The position numbers and the translations under genes were made by a program. A stretch of DNA of 64,000 nt from Roseivirga sp. (lineage in GTDB: Bacteria > Bacteroidota > Bacteroidia > Cytophagales > Cyclobacteriaceae): assembly GCA_029262895.1 (NCBI GenBank), contig JAJCYM010000090.1:1-64000 (forward strand), in the 5' to 3' direction. The number at the start of each line of letters is the position of its first letter. Position 1 is the first letter of the stretch. The notes beneath the pieces were generated by a model, which saw nothing but the letters and a program-made list of their open reading frames with translations, was not told the DNA's origin and searched no databases. Positions 8,476-17,505 of this stretch are shown here, one piece after another.

Positions 8476-10506
8476 TTAATTTGGCATATGTGCCTTAAAC
8501 CACGTGAGAATCCGGTCAGAAACATCCATTAAAAGCTTTGGTTCTCTGGGTCCATGTGGAGTTCTTGGATAAACCACCATCTCGGTATCAACTCCTAATC
8601 TCTGTAATGCGCGGTAAAACTCCTGACCCTGCGTGAAAGGAACCCTCAGATCATTTTGACCATGAATCACCTGAGTCGGGGTAGTCACATTCTTGATTTG
8701 ATAAATGGCTGAATGTTTCTCATAAGTCTCAAAATCGTTGAAAAATTCATCTCCCATATGGCCAACCAGGTAATCCTGAATATCGGTAGTGGTGACCATG
8801 CTGACCAAGTTAGGTAAACCTGCTCCCATACTGGCAGCTTTAAATCGACTGGTTTTGGTTACTGCAAAGCTGGTCATATAGCCGCCATAACTCCATCCCA
8901 TCAAGAATTGTCTTTCCGGATCACCAATCCCCATTTCAATCACCTTATCCACTCCCGTAACTACATCATCAAAATCTCCAAAGCCCCAATCCCTGAAATT
9001 CGCATATCGAAAATCCTTGCCATAACCCGTACTTCCTCTGGGGTTGGGCTTAATGGTAGCATAACCCTGTTGCGCGAAATACTCTGTCATGTATATACCG
9101 GGACGCCCATTAAAGTCTTGAGAAAAAACACCCGCAGGGCCACCATGCACCTGAAGTATAATTGGGTATTTCTTGCCAGCTTCATAGTTGGCTGGATAGG
9201 TCAACAAACCTTCAACCTCCAGACCATCCTTTGATTTCCAAGTAATAAGCTCGGTTTTGGCCAACTTGGGCATTTCGAGTTCATCATTGATATGGCTAAG
9301 CTGCTGGTTCTTAAAGTCCTTTGTAGATGAAGTATAAACCTCTGGTGGGCTTTCTAAATTCTGATGCACATAAGACATCGTTTCCATGTTTTTATCGAAA
9401 GCCACCGCGCGGAAAGTACCTTGCTGTGATTTTGTAATCACTGAAGGTTTGTCTTTGCTGCCAATACTCAAGTTGTCTCCACTAGTCATCACTGTAGCGC
9501 GATTTCCACGAATGGGTACAGTCATAACCTGAACCGTGGTTCCGATGTTCTCCGATACAACCAGGCTCTTACCATCAGGTGTCCAATCAATAAGATTAGC
9601 ACTGCGATCAGGTGTTTCCATCAATTTTTTGGAGGTTCCACCAGAGCTGGGAACCACATACAGGTCACCAAGTCCAATAGGCTCAGATTTGCCGCCAGAT
9701 GATACATAAGCAATGGATTTACCGTCAGGTGAAAATTTTGGATTACCATCAGTGCCAGGCCTATTTACTACTGTTTTGATTGCTCCGCTATCAGCAGGCA
9801 CAATAGAGATATCGGTGTTCATAAATCCTGTATTGATATTCGTGTCTTCCTGATGTGCAAATACGATTTGACTACCATCAGGAGACCAGTCAAAGGAGTT
9901 TACAGTGAAGTCTCCTGAGGTAATCTGCTTTGCCTCATGCTTCTCATCCCCTTTTCCAAGATTGACCACATAGAGATGATTGAATTTGAAGTTCTGATCA
10001 ACCAGGATCACATCTGTCTTCTCCTTTTTGTTTTTCTTTTCTTCAGCCGTTTGTGGATCACGCATGCGATAGGCAATTTTTGAGCCATTAGGAGACCATT
10101 GGAATGAACTTACACCACTCTCGGCATTTGTGATTTGCTCCGGTTCCCCTCCAAAAACACGCATCATCCAAACCTGATTTTTACCTCCCCTTGACGAGGT
10201 AAAGGCAATCTTCTTCCCATCGGGAGAAAATGTTGGGGAACCACTTGATTTTTCACCCCTGGTATATTGTTCATTAAAAGAGCCATCAGCCGCTGCCACC
10301 CAAATCTGGCTATTGTATTCAGATTTCTCCCCTTCCATAAGTGGGGTTCTCACTACATAGGCTACATACTTGCCATCCGGAGAAATGGCCGTTTGACTTA
10401 ATGCTTTGATTTTCATGCTGAATTCCGGAGTCCATTCCAAATCCTGTGCAGAAACAGAAATGGTGAATAAGATGAGTAGTGAAACAATTAAAGAGCGGGT
10501 TTTCAT
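8476..10506 (-). CDS. S9 family prolyl oligopeptidase-like serine peptidase, secreted
   Basis: The frame is open to 10554, but the start at 10506 is preferred because MKTRSLIVSLLILFTISVSAQ is a clean signal peptide; this gives 676 residues. The N-terminal two-thirds is a WD40-like (PD40) beta-propeller with repeated SPDGKKIAFTS-type units, and the C-terminal alpha/beta-hydrolase domain has GWSYGGY (nucleophile Ser539), Asp619 in IHGQNDLRVP and His651 in TPHGP. This is the usual layout of dipeptidyl-peptidase IV/acylaminoacyl-peptidase relatives, which release di- or oligopeptides from peptides too large for transporters. Predicted location is the periplasm. It is transcribed alone, divergent from hutU, and ends at the strong hairpin terminator. 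Confidence 0.95.
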   Translation of the reverse strand: MKTRSLIVSLLILFTISVSAQDLEWTPEFSMKIKALSQTAISPDGKYVAYVVRTPLMEGEKSEYNSQIWVAAADGSFNEQYTRGEKSSGSPTFSPDGKKIAFTSSRGGKNQVWMMRVFGGEPEQITNAESGVSSFQWSPNGSKIAYRMRDPQTAEEKKNKKEKTDVILVDQNFKFNHLYVVNLGKGDEKHEAKQITSGDFTVNSFDWSPDGSQIVFAHQEDTNINTGFMNTDISIVPADSGAIKTVVNRPGTDGNPKFSPDGKSIAYVSSGGKSEPIGLGDLYVVPSSGGTSKKLMETPDRSANLIDWTPDGKSLVVSENIGTTVQVMTVPIRGNRATVMTSGDNLSIGSKDKPSVITKSQQGTFRAVAFDKNMETMSYVHQNLESPPEVYTSSTKDFKNQQLSHINDELEMPKLAKTELITWKSKDGLEVEGLLTYPANYEAGKKYPIILQVHGGPAGVFSQDFNGRPGIYMTEYFAQQGYATIKPNPRGSTGYGKDFRYANFRDWGFGDFDDVVTGVDKVIEMGIGDPERQFLMGWSYGGYMTSFAVTKTSRFKAASMGAGLPNLVSMVTTTDIQDYLVGHMGDEFFNDFETYEKHSAIYQIKNVTTPTQVIHGQNDLRVPFTQGQEFYRALQRLGVDTEMVVYPRTPHGPREPKLLMDVSDRILTWFKAHMPN

Positions 10507-10670
10507 AAGGTCATTTTTGGTTGATAAGTGAATATAAGGATAAACCCCAATCACCTGCTCCTGAATTATTCAAATGGCCTAACCAGTAAAAATCTCCTTT
10601 TGATAAAAAAAGGCATATAAACCCTATCCATTTTTCTCCTAACTTTGAGCCGAAATCAACCAAGATTGCA

Positions 10671-12668
10671 TTGAGTTTCTCCCAAGATCAGATCAAAGAA
10701 GGCATCCCAAATGTGCTACCTGATTATCCGAAGTTTGACCCTGAAATAAGTCGGGCGCCAAAACGAAAGGACATTCTTAGCAAGGATGAAAAAAAATTGG
10801 CCCTCCAAAATGCGCTAAGATATTTCCCGGTGGAGTGGCACGAGCAATTGGCTTCTGAGTTTTTGAAGGAATTGGAAGACTACGGGCGCATTTACATGTA
10901 CCGGTTTATGCCTCAGGAAGATATGTATGCCAGGTCTATTGATGACTACCCTGGCAATAGCCTACAGGCCAGGTCCATTATGGTTATGATTCAAAACAAT
11001 CTGGATCCAAGGGTGGCGCAACACCCATACGAGTTGATCACCTACGGTGGAAATGGTGCTGTTTTTCAAAATTGGGCACAGTACAGGCTTACGATGCAGT
11101 ATTTGTCTCAGATGTCGGACGAACAGACACTTGTGATGTATTCGGGCCATCCTATGGGGCTTTTTCCGTCACACAAAGACGCTCCAAGAGTGGTGGTGAC
11201 CAACGGCATGATGATTCCCAACTATTCCAAGCCGGATGATTGGGAAAAATTTAACGCTTTAGGCGTTAGCCAATACGGACAAATGACTGCTGGTTCTTAT
11301 ATGTATATAGGGCCCCAAGGCATCGTGCATGGCACAACAATTACTGTACTCAACGCAGCCAGGATGAAAACCTCCTCTGGTGATTTTGGAGGTTTGCTAT
11401 TTGTGACTTCTGGTTTAGGCGGTATGAGTGGTGCACAACCCAAAGCAGCAAAAATCGCTGGTGTCATCTCCGTTACGGCAGAAGTCAACGCAAAGGCTGC
11501 TTATAAAAGACATGAGCAAGGTTGGGTAGACGAGGTAGTTGAAGACATCAATCTGTTAATCGAAAAAGTTAAAAAGGCCAAGGCAGAAAAATCAAATACC
11601 TCATTTGCCTACTTAGGCAACATTGTAGACGTGTGGGAGAAATTTGATGAGGCCAATTTGTTTATCGACTTTGGATCTGATCAAACCTCTTTACACAACC
11701 CTTTTGCAGGAGGCTATTATCCGGTTGAAATGAGTTTTGATGAGGCCAACGACATGATGGCTTCCGACCCAACCGAATTCAAGGAGCAAATTTATTCCAC
11801 GCTTAGAAGGCATGCTTCTGCTGTGAATAAACACACCGTTAAAGGCACCTACTTCTTTGATTATGGCAATGCCTTTCTCCTGGAAGCTTCCCGCGCTGGT
11901 GCAGATGTTATGGCTGAGGACGGTATCCGGTTTAGATACCCCTCTTACGTGCAGGACATTATGGGTCCTATGTGCTTTGATTATGGCTTCGGCCCTTTCC
12001 GTTGGGTTTGTGCCTCCGGCAAACCTGAGGACCTACAGAAGACTGATCAGATTGCTGCAGATGTGCTGTCTGAAATATTGGCTACGGCACCTGAAGAAAT
12101 CAGACCTCAGCTCCAGGACAATCTCCATTGGGTAAAAGAGGCTCAAAACAATAAGTTGGTTGTGGGCTCACAAGCACGAATACTCTATGCAGATGCCGAG
12201 GGCCGAATGAAAATCGCCAAAGCCTTTAATGATGCCATCGCGGATGGTAAAATTGGCCCTGTGGTACTGGGACGAGATCATCATGATGTTTCCGGGACTG
12301 ATTCTCCCTATCGTGAGACCTCCAATATCTACGATGGTTCCAGCTTTACGGCAGATATGGCAGTTCAGAATTTTGTTGGGGACGGTTTTAGAGGAGCCAC
12401 CTGGATTTCCTTGCACAATGGCGGTGGCGTTGGCTGGGGCGAAGTGATTAATGGTGGGTTTGGTATGCTGCTCGATGGATCACAAGATGCTGAAAGGCGT
12501 TTAAAAAGCATGCTGCATTGGGACGTGAATAACGGCATCGCCAGAAGAAATTGGGCCAGAAACCCACATGCCATTAGTACAATTCAGAGGGCCATGGATT
12601 CTGAGCCGAATTTGAAAGTCACCTTACCTCATCTTGTAGAAGACAACATTATCAACGACCTCTTTTAA
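10671..12668 (+). CDS. hutU: Urocanate hydratase
   Basis: This 665-residue enzyme is urocanase, which adds water to urocanate to form imidazolonepropionate using tightly bound NAD as electrophile. Recognisable segments include YGGNGAVFQNWAQYRLTMQ, MYSGHPMGLFPS, SGLGGMSGAQPKAA, GPFRWVCASGKPEDL, GRDHHDVSGTDSPYRET and NGGGVGWGEVINGG. The length is that of the long Bacteroidota form, about 100 residues more than the Pseudomonas enzyme. The start is TTG at 10671; no ATG is in frame upstream. A TAACTTTG at 10640-10647 fits the Bacteroidota -7 promoter element. hutI begins two bases after the stop codon, so the two form an operon. hutH and hutG are not in the window. Confidence 0.97.
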   Translation: MSFSQDQIKEGIPNVLPDYPKFDPEISRAPKRKDILSKDEKKLALQNALRYFPVEWHEQLASEFLKELEDYGRIYMYRFMPQEDMYARSIDDYPGNSLQARSIMVMIQNNLDPRVAQHPYELITYGGNGAVFQNWAQYRLTMQYLSQMSDEQTLVMYSGHPMGLFPSHKDAPRVVVTNGMMIPNYSKPDDWEKFNALGVSQYGQMTAGSYMYIGPQGIVHGTTITVLNAARMKTSSGDFGGLLFVTSGLGGMSGAQPKAAKIAGVISVTAEVNAKAAYKRHEQGWVDEVVEDINLLIEKVKKAKAEKSNTSFAYLGNIVDVWEKFDEANLFIDFGSDQTSLHNPFAGGYYPVEMSFDEANDMMASDPTEFKEQIYSTLRRHASAVNKHTVKGTYFFDYGNAFLLEASRAGADVMAEDGIRFRYPSYVQDIMGPMCFDYGFGPFRWVCASGKPEDLQKTDQIAADVLSEILATAPEEIRPQLQDNLHWVKEAQNNKLVVGSQARILYADAEGRMKIAKAFNDAIADGKIGPVVLGRDHHDVSGTDSPYRETSNIYDGSSFTADMAVQNFVGDGFRGATWISLHNGGGVGWGEVINGGFGMLLDGSQDAERRLKSMLHWDVNNGIARRNWARNPHAISTIQRAMDSEPNLKVTLPHLVEDNIINDLF

Positions 12669-12670
12669 CT

Positions 12671-13900
12671 ATGAAGAAGCTTTTTACAAACATCGGCCAG
12701 CTGGTACAGGTCAGGGAGGAATCTTCGGCAATCATTCGTGGGTTAATGATGAGTAAGTTGCCCACTTTGGACAATGCCTATTTATTGATCGAAGATGGGA
12801 TTATTCAGAGCTATGGGCTTATGGCCGATCTGGCGCCTATTCAAGTTGATGAAACCATTGATCTCCTAGGTAGGATGATAATGCCCACCTTTGTAGACAG
12901 TCATACACACCTCGTTTTCGCTGCTAATCGTGAAGAAGAATTTGTGATGAAGATCAAGGGAATGGACTATCAATCCATAGCCGATGCCGGTGGTGGCATT
13001 CTCAACTCCGCTAAAAAGCTTCAGGCTGCATCAGAAGATGAACTCTTTGAAGCCGCCTCCCTCAGACTGAAACAGGTGATCAAACAGGGTACGGGGGCTA
13101 TTGAGATCAAAAGTGGTTATGGACTGACCACGGAGGCAGAGATTAAAATGCTTCGTGTCATAGCCCGATTAAAAGACGAATTTCCAATTCCGATCAAAGC
13201 AACATTTTTAGGTGCGCATGCATTTCCTCATGCGGATCACGGCAAGTATATAACTGCCATAAAGCATGAAATGCTGCCTGAAATATACTCTTCAGGTTTA
13301 GCCGATTATATAGATACTTTCTGCGAGGAAGGTTATTACTCTCCTGAGCAAATGGAAGACATACTTGCTACAGCCAGCAAGTATGAACTCAAACCCAAGG
13401 TGCATGTCAACCAATTCAATTCTATTGGTGGTATTGAAGTGGCCGTCTCAGCCGGAGCGCTTTCCGTAGACCATCTGGAAGTGTTAACCGATGATGAAAT
13501 CAACCTGCTAAAGGATTCTGATACCATTCCCGTTGCTTTGCCGGGTTGCTCCTTTTTTATCAATATTCCTTTTTCACCGGCAAGAAAAATGATTGAAAGC
13601 GGCCTCCCTCTGGTGCTTGCCTCTGACTTTAATCCAGGCTCAGCACCTTCATTCAATATGTCGTTTATTAACAGCCTCGCCTGTATAAAGATGAAATTGC
13701 TTCCTGAAGAAGCCATTAATGCTACCACCTACAATGCAGCTTTTGCCTTAGAACTTGAGCAAGAGGTGGGCAGCATTACAGAAGGTAAACGCGCCAATTT
13801 TATCGTCAGTAAAACCGAAATGACCCCGGCTACCATCGCCTATAATTTTGGGGTGGACTGGATTGATCAGGTCTACATCAATGGAGAAGAATTTGGGTAG
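12671..13900 (+). CDS. hutI: Imidazolonepropionase
   Basis: The 409-residue amidohydrolase opens imidazolone-5-propionate to formiminoglutamate, the third step of histidine degradation. Visible family features are the metal-binding DSHTHLVF near residue 77, IKSGYGLTTEAEIKML, the GAHAFP segment, VHVNQFNSIGG, and SDFNPGSAP with the catalytic/metal Asp near residue 318. Length is typical. It follows hutU with a 2-base gap and acts directly on its product in the cytoplasm. Its end is 16 bases from the convergent lipoprotein gene, with no obvious terminator hairpin. Confidence 0.97.
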   Translation: MKKLFTNIGQLVQVREESSAIIRGLMMSKLPTLDNAYLLIEDGIIQSYGLMADLAPIQVDETIDLLGRMIMPTFVDSHTHLVFAANREEEFVMKIKGMDYQSIADAGGGILNSAKKLQAASEDELFEAASLRLKQVIKQGTGAIEIKSGYGLTTEAEIKMLRVIARLKDEFPIPIKATFLGAHAFPHADHGKYITAIKHEMLPEIYSSGLADYIDTFCEEGYYSPEQMEDILATASKYELKPKVHVNQFNSIGGIEVAVSAGALSVDHLEVLTDDEINLLKDSDTIPVALPGCSFFINIPFSPARKMIESGLPLVLASDFNPGSAPSFNMSFINSLACIKMKLLPEEAINATTYNAAFALELEQEVGSITEGKRANFIVSKTEMTPATIAYNFGVDWIDQVYINGEEFG

Positions 13901-13915
13901 GCAGGAAGGCCAAGG

Positions 13916-14527
13916 TTAGTTTATAGTGAATACCTCATTGGGTTCTTGTAAGCCCCTATGAACCTCAAATTGCAGTAATCCGGCACTCAGACTATATCTG
14001 ATGGCCACGACATCTCCAATATCAACACATTCTTCTGGAAATCTGCAAGCGGAGTTAGGATCAAAGGATCTTTGGAAAACATCCTCATGCAGCATACCAT
14101 TCACTGTCAACGAAGATGGGGTCTGTTGAGAAAAACCCGGAGTTGGGCTGAGCGGTGATCTTAGTGTTAAAAATTGTTCATCAATGGTGATCTCCAAATC
14201 TGGTACATCATCTACCTTCCTCATTTTGATGTCTATGCTTCGTATACTCCCTTCTAAACGCGAAAAGTGAATCTCCTGACTGATAATGCATGCGCCCTCT
14301 CCACCGAAGAGGTTAGTGCATTTCTTGGCGTTGAGTTTACTATTAATCGCTCCGGCCCTAAAAGCAGCGGTACCTTGCAGATTGCTCGAAAAACGCAGTT
14401 CGTCTCCCTCATTGTATACCATTAAATCGTTCTCATCCTCTGAAAACTCGCTATTGCACTTATCGCAGCATCCGGATACGGCCAGGATAATTAATCCTAC
14501 AGCAAAGACGTTTTTTATATAGCTCAT
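13916..14527 (-). CDS. Lipoprotein of unknown function
   Basis: The frame opens at 14542 but the ATG at 14527 gives a more normal signal peptide, MSYIKNVFAVGLIILAVSGC with lipidated Cys20, followed by CDKC. The remaining roughly 180 residues have no motif I know; the segment around Cys residues ACRFPEECVDIG suggests a disulfide-stabilised extracellular beta domain. It is a single minus-strand gene between hutI (convergent) and the DUF4139 gene (divergent). The style (lipobox, Cys pair, small beta domain) resembles the 457-1218 lipoprotein, but I cannot show homology. Confidence 0.7.
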   Translation of the reverse strand: MSYIKNVFAVGLIILAVSGCCDKCNSEFSEDENDLMVYNEGDELRFSSNLQGTAAFRAGAINSKLNAKKCTNLFGGEGACIISQEIHFSRLEGSIRSIDIKMRKVDDVPDLEITIDEQFLTLRSPLSPTPGFSQQTPSSLTVNGMLHEDVFQRSFDPNSACRFPEECVDIGDVVAIRYSLSAGLLQFEVHRGLQEPNEVFTIN

Positions 14528-14624
14528 ATGTTTATGCAACATTGTTACATAAAGCTAACGCCTTTAAGCAAAAAAGATACTTATACGATATGAGAATTGT
14601 CCACTGAATGACTAACCTGCCCAA

Positions 14625-14642
14625 TTAAGCCACTTGCCTTAA
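14625..14642. promoter_or_regulatory. Candidate 18-base dyad in a divergent promoter region
   Basis: TTAAGCCACTTGCCTTAA is palindromic except for one pair. It lies between a lipoprotein gene and the DUF4139 gene. It is shaped like the GGCAAATGCC sites at 1259 and 5837 (an AAG...TTGCC arrangement) but the centre differs, so membership in the same family is uncertain. Confidence 0.25.
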
Positions 14643-14756
14643 TCCAAACCAGCAGTTGCCCGTACATTTTTTCTTTCCATTTATGGAATCCCCATAATCT
14701 CCGCATCATTAGACCAAACGATGTTCGCATCGCATTCAAAACTAAACTACTAGACC

Positions 14757-16733
14757 ATGAAGAAACTAACCCTAACCCTCCTTATGCTCTGTGCTATCAT
14801 GTATAGCCAGGGCCAGGAAGAAGTCGATTCCAAAATTGAATCTGTAAAAGTCTTTATCAAAGGTGCTGAAGTTGTGAGGACTGCCTCAGTCAGTTTGAAG
14901 AAAGGTAAAAATGAGCTCAAGCTTTCGAAGCTATCTGCCAATCTGGATTCCAAAACCATTCAAATTTCCGGAGAGAATTTTAAGATTCTTTCGGTAAGAC
15001 ACAGCCCTGATTTTGTGGAAAATGAGAACACACCAGAAAACATCCAAACACTGGTTTCAGAAAAAGATATACTTCTCGACTCAATCGCTTTGTTGGATGT
15101 ACAGTTAAAAATTCTTTTGGAAAGACATACTATGCTCTTAAGTAATATGAGCCTAATTGGCGATTCCGGCATCAAAAATGAAGATTTCAAAGAAGCCATG
15201 AAATATTTTGATGAGCGATTCGAAAAAATATCCATTGATCAGTTTCTAAAAGAAAAAGAGCGGACTAAACTGATCCAGAGAATTGAAAATCTGTATAACC
15301 AAATCCGTAGTGCAGCAGGCAAGGTGAAAGACCCGCCATCAAATATTTTACTTACCCTGGATTCTGAAACAGACCAAGAGGTAAAATTAAAAATCGCCTA
15401 TTCCATTTCTGAGGCAGGTTGGTTTCCGGCTTATGATATTCGAGCCGTCAATACCTCCTCACCTATTGAGCTGACTTATAAAGCCCGCGTTTATCAAAAC
15501 TCAGGGGTGGATTGGAAAAATGTAAAACTTAGTATTTCCTCAGGTGATATCGAATCCAGCGGCACTGCACCCAAGCTATTGCCATACTATATCGGAAACA
15601 ATAGTTATCAAAGATCAGAGTATATTTATGGATCAACTAACAACAACCAAAGAGCCGGCTACTATGATCCCTCTATAACCGGTATTTCTGGTAGAGTAAC
15701 TGACGAATCAGGCCTCGGCTTACCGCAGGTTTCAGTGATCCTTAAGGGTTCTACTCAAGGAGTGGCTACTGGTGTGAATGGTTATTATAATCTGCAGATT
15801 CCTCCTGGTGGTGGCACTTTGATCTACAGATTTCTTGGTTATGGAACACAGGAAGTAGCAGTAGGAAATCAGAACGTCATTAATGTGAAATTGAAAGAGG
15901 ACGTAGGCGACTTAGGTGAAGTAGTGGTCACGGCATTTGGCATCGAGAAAGAAAAACGTAGTTTGGGATATTCCGTGGCAACTCTCAGTGCCGATCAGTT
16001 ATTCCCTGGTCAAAAGTCATCAAGCAACGTAGTAATTCGAGGCACGAGTACGGTGAGTGGTCCTAGCGCCAGGCCAAAGAGAGAAACCAAGACCACTAAC
16101 ATTATGGCCAGTCAAATTAATTACCAAACGACTTTTGTCTATAATATTGACATACCCTACGATGTGCCTTCCACCGGTGAGCCACAGGTAGTTCATATGA
16201 TTTCCAAAGAAATGGAAACGGAATACGTGTATTATTCCGCACCTAAGCTCAAAGAGCAAGCCTACCTCGTGGCCAAAATCTCTGATTGGGCGGAGCTTAA
16301 TTTGATCGATGGAGAATCCAACCTCTACTTTGAAAATAGCTTTGTGGGTAAATCCATTATTGATACCAATGTAGGTATGGACACCCTCAATTTGTCCTTG
16401 GGAAAAGACGAAGGTATTATAGTCAATCGAGAGCGAATGAAGGATTTCGAGGAGAATAAATTCCTAAGTAACAAGAAGCGTGAGGAACGACACTGGCTGA
16501 TCACTGTGGTCAATACCAAATCGGACACTGTCAACATCAAGCTGAATGATCAAATTCCTGTGCCGGTCAAATCCAACTTTAAAGTCAGCATTATTGACAT
16601 TTCAGAAGCCAAACACAAAAAGGAGTCTGGCCTGCTTACCTGGGACTTAAAACTAGCACCAGGGGAGAAAAAGGAACTCCGGGTTCGATATTATGTCGAT
16701 CAACCGAAAGATTCAGATGTCATCGTACATTGA
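14757..16733 (+). CDS. DUF4139 (mucoidy-inhibitor MuiA-like) secreted protein with inserted SusC-type N-terminal domain
   Basis: The 658-residue protein has a signal peptide (1-20), a DUF4140-type beta domain (25-90), a coiled-coil section (95-190) and a DUF4139 domain that starts near 200 (YSISEAGWFPAYDIRAVNTSSPIELTYKARVYQNSGVDWKNVKLSISSG region) and resumes near 450 to the end. Between them, about 307-435, sits a carboxypeptidase-D-regulatory-like domain (ISGRVTDESGLGLPQVSVIL) followed by GEVVVTAFGIEKEKRSLGYS and SSNVVIRGTSTVSG, which is the start of a SusC/RagA TonB-dependent receptor including the beginning of the plug. No barrel follows. The DUF4139 role is not established; surface or periplasmic location is inferred from the signal peptide. 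Confidence 0.85.
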   Translation: MKKLTLTLLMLCAIMYSQGQEEVDSKIESVKVFIKGAEVVRTASVSLKKGKNELKLSKLSANLDSKTIQISGENFKILSVRHSPDFVENENTPENIQTLVSEKDILLDSIALLDVQLKILLERHTMLLSNMSLIGDSGIKNEDFKEAMKYFDERFEKISIDQFLKEKERTKLIQRIENLYNQIRSAAGKVKDPPSNILLTLDSETDQEVKLKIAYSISEAGWFPAYDIRAVNTSSPIELTYKARVYQNSGVDWKNVKLSISSGDIESSGTAPKLLPYYIGNNSYQRSEYIYGSTNNNQRAGYYDPSITGISGRVTDESGLGLPQVSVILKGSTQGVATGVNGYYNLQIPPGGGTLIYRFLGYGTQEVAVGNQNVINVKLKEDVGDLGEVVVTAFGIEKEKRSLGYSVATLSADQLFPGQKSSSNVVIRGTSTVSGPSARPKRETKTTNIMASQINYQTTFVYNIDIPYDVPSTGEPQVVHMISKEMETEYVYYSAPKLKEQAYLVAKISDWAELNLIDGESNLYFENSFVGKSIIDTNVGMDTLNLSLGKDEGIIVNRERMKDFEENKFLSNKKREERHWLITVVNTKSDTVNIKLNDQIPVPVKSNFKVSIIDISEAKHKKESGLLTWDLKLAPGEKKELRVRYYVDQPKDSDVIVH

Positions 16734-16812
16734 CCCGGGTGGGGTAATGGAGGCCGTTGTTGGTTCCAGCACAGATAACCCTTCCTTACCCCTAATTCTA
16801 ATCCGGAAATTC

Positions 16813-17505
16813 CTAATGGTCTTCCAGGATAAATCCCTTGCCATGTACATTGGTGATTTTGATATTCGGGTCCGCACTGAGGTATTTTCGAAGTTTGGAA
16901 ATAAACACATCCATACTTCTTCGATTAAAGTAGTCCGTTTCTCCCCAGAGTTGTTTCAAGGTTAGCTTACGATCCAATAATTTACCCTTGTGCAAACAAA
17001 GCTGTCGTAATATTTCTGCCTCCTTGGTGGTTATGCCTTGTCTCGTTCCATTTCTGGAGAGTGTTTGGTTAGTGAAATCAAAGGAATATGATCCGATTTC
17101 AAATTCAGATTGCATATCCTTTTGAGCGGTGAAAGAGCTTCTTTTGATGATTGCATTGATTCTGGCAATCAACTCTTCCTCATCCACTGGTTTTACGATG
17201 TAATCGTCTGCTCCTACTTTGAATCCTTTTAACTTATCGACTTTTAGAGACTTGGCTGTCAAAAACACCAAGGGTAGGTTTGGAGCCACCGCTTTGATCT
17301 CTTCCGCCAGTGTGAAGCCATCCATTTTCGGCATCATAATATCCAATACACACAAATCAAATTCTCCATCTTGAAAGGCCCGAAGCCCGAGTTCACCATC
17401 CTTTGCCCAGGTAACCTCAAAGTCATGCATGGCTAGGTACTCCTTCAAAATATAACCGAGGTTATTATCATCTTCAACGAGCAATATTTTGGTTTTATCG
17501 CTCAT
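16813..17505 (-). CDS. Response regulator, OmpR/PhoB family
   Basis: This 230-residue regulator has a receiver domain with acidic residues LLVEDD, phosphoacceptor Asp55 (LCVLDIMMPKMDG) and KPVDEEEL, and a C-terminal winged helix (about 130-228; ISKLRKYLSADPNIKITNVHGKGF recognition-helix/wing region). The upstream kinase gene overlaps its start by 4 bases (ATGA), so the two are translationally coupled partners. OmpR/PhoB-type regulators bind direct repeats with about one helical turn spacing; such an array of TTAAC repeats lies upstream of the kinase gene at 18866-18923 and suggests autoregulation. Confidence 0.95.
   Translation of the reverse strand: MSDKTKILLVEDDNNLGYILKEYLAMHDFEVTWAKDGELGLRAFQDGEFDLCVLDIMMPKMDGFTLAEEIKAVAPNLPLVFLTAKSLKVDKLKGFKVGADDYIVKPVDEEELIARINAIIKRSSFTAQKDMQSEFEIGSYSFDFTNQTLSRNGTRQGITTKEAEILRQLCLHKGKLLDRKLTLKQLWGETDYFNRRSMDVFISKLRKYLSADPNIKITNVHGKGFILEDH

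Noticed and set aside
16693-16965. 90-codon plus-strand frame overlapping the end of the DUF4139 gene and the response regulator
   Set aside because: Most of it lies antisense to the well-supported OmpR-type regulator; the codon pattern is that of a shadow frame.
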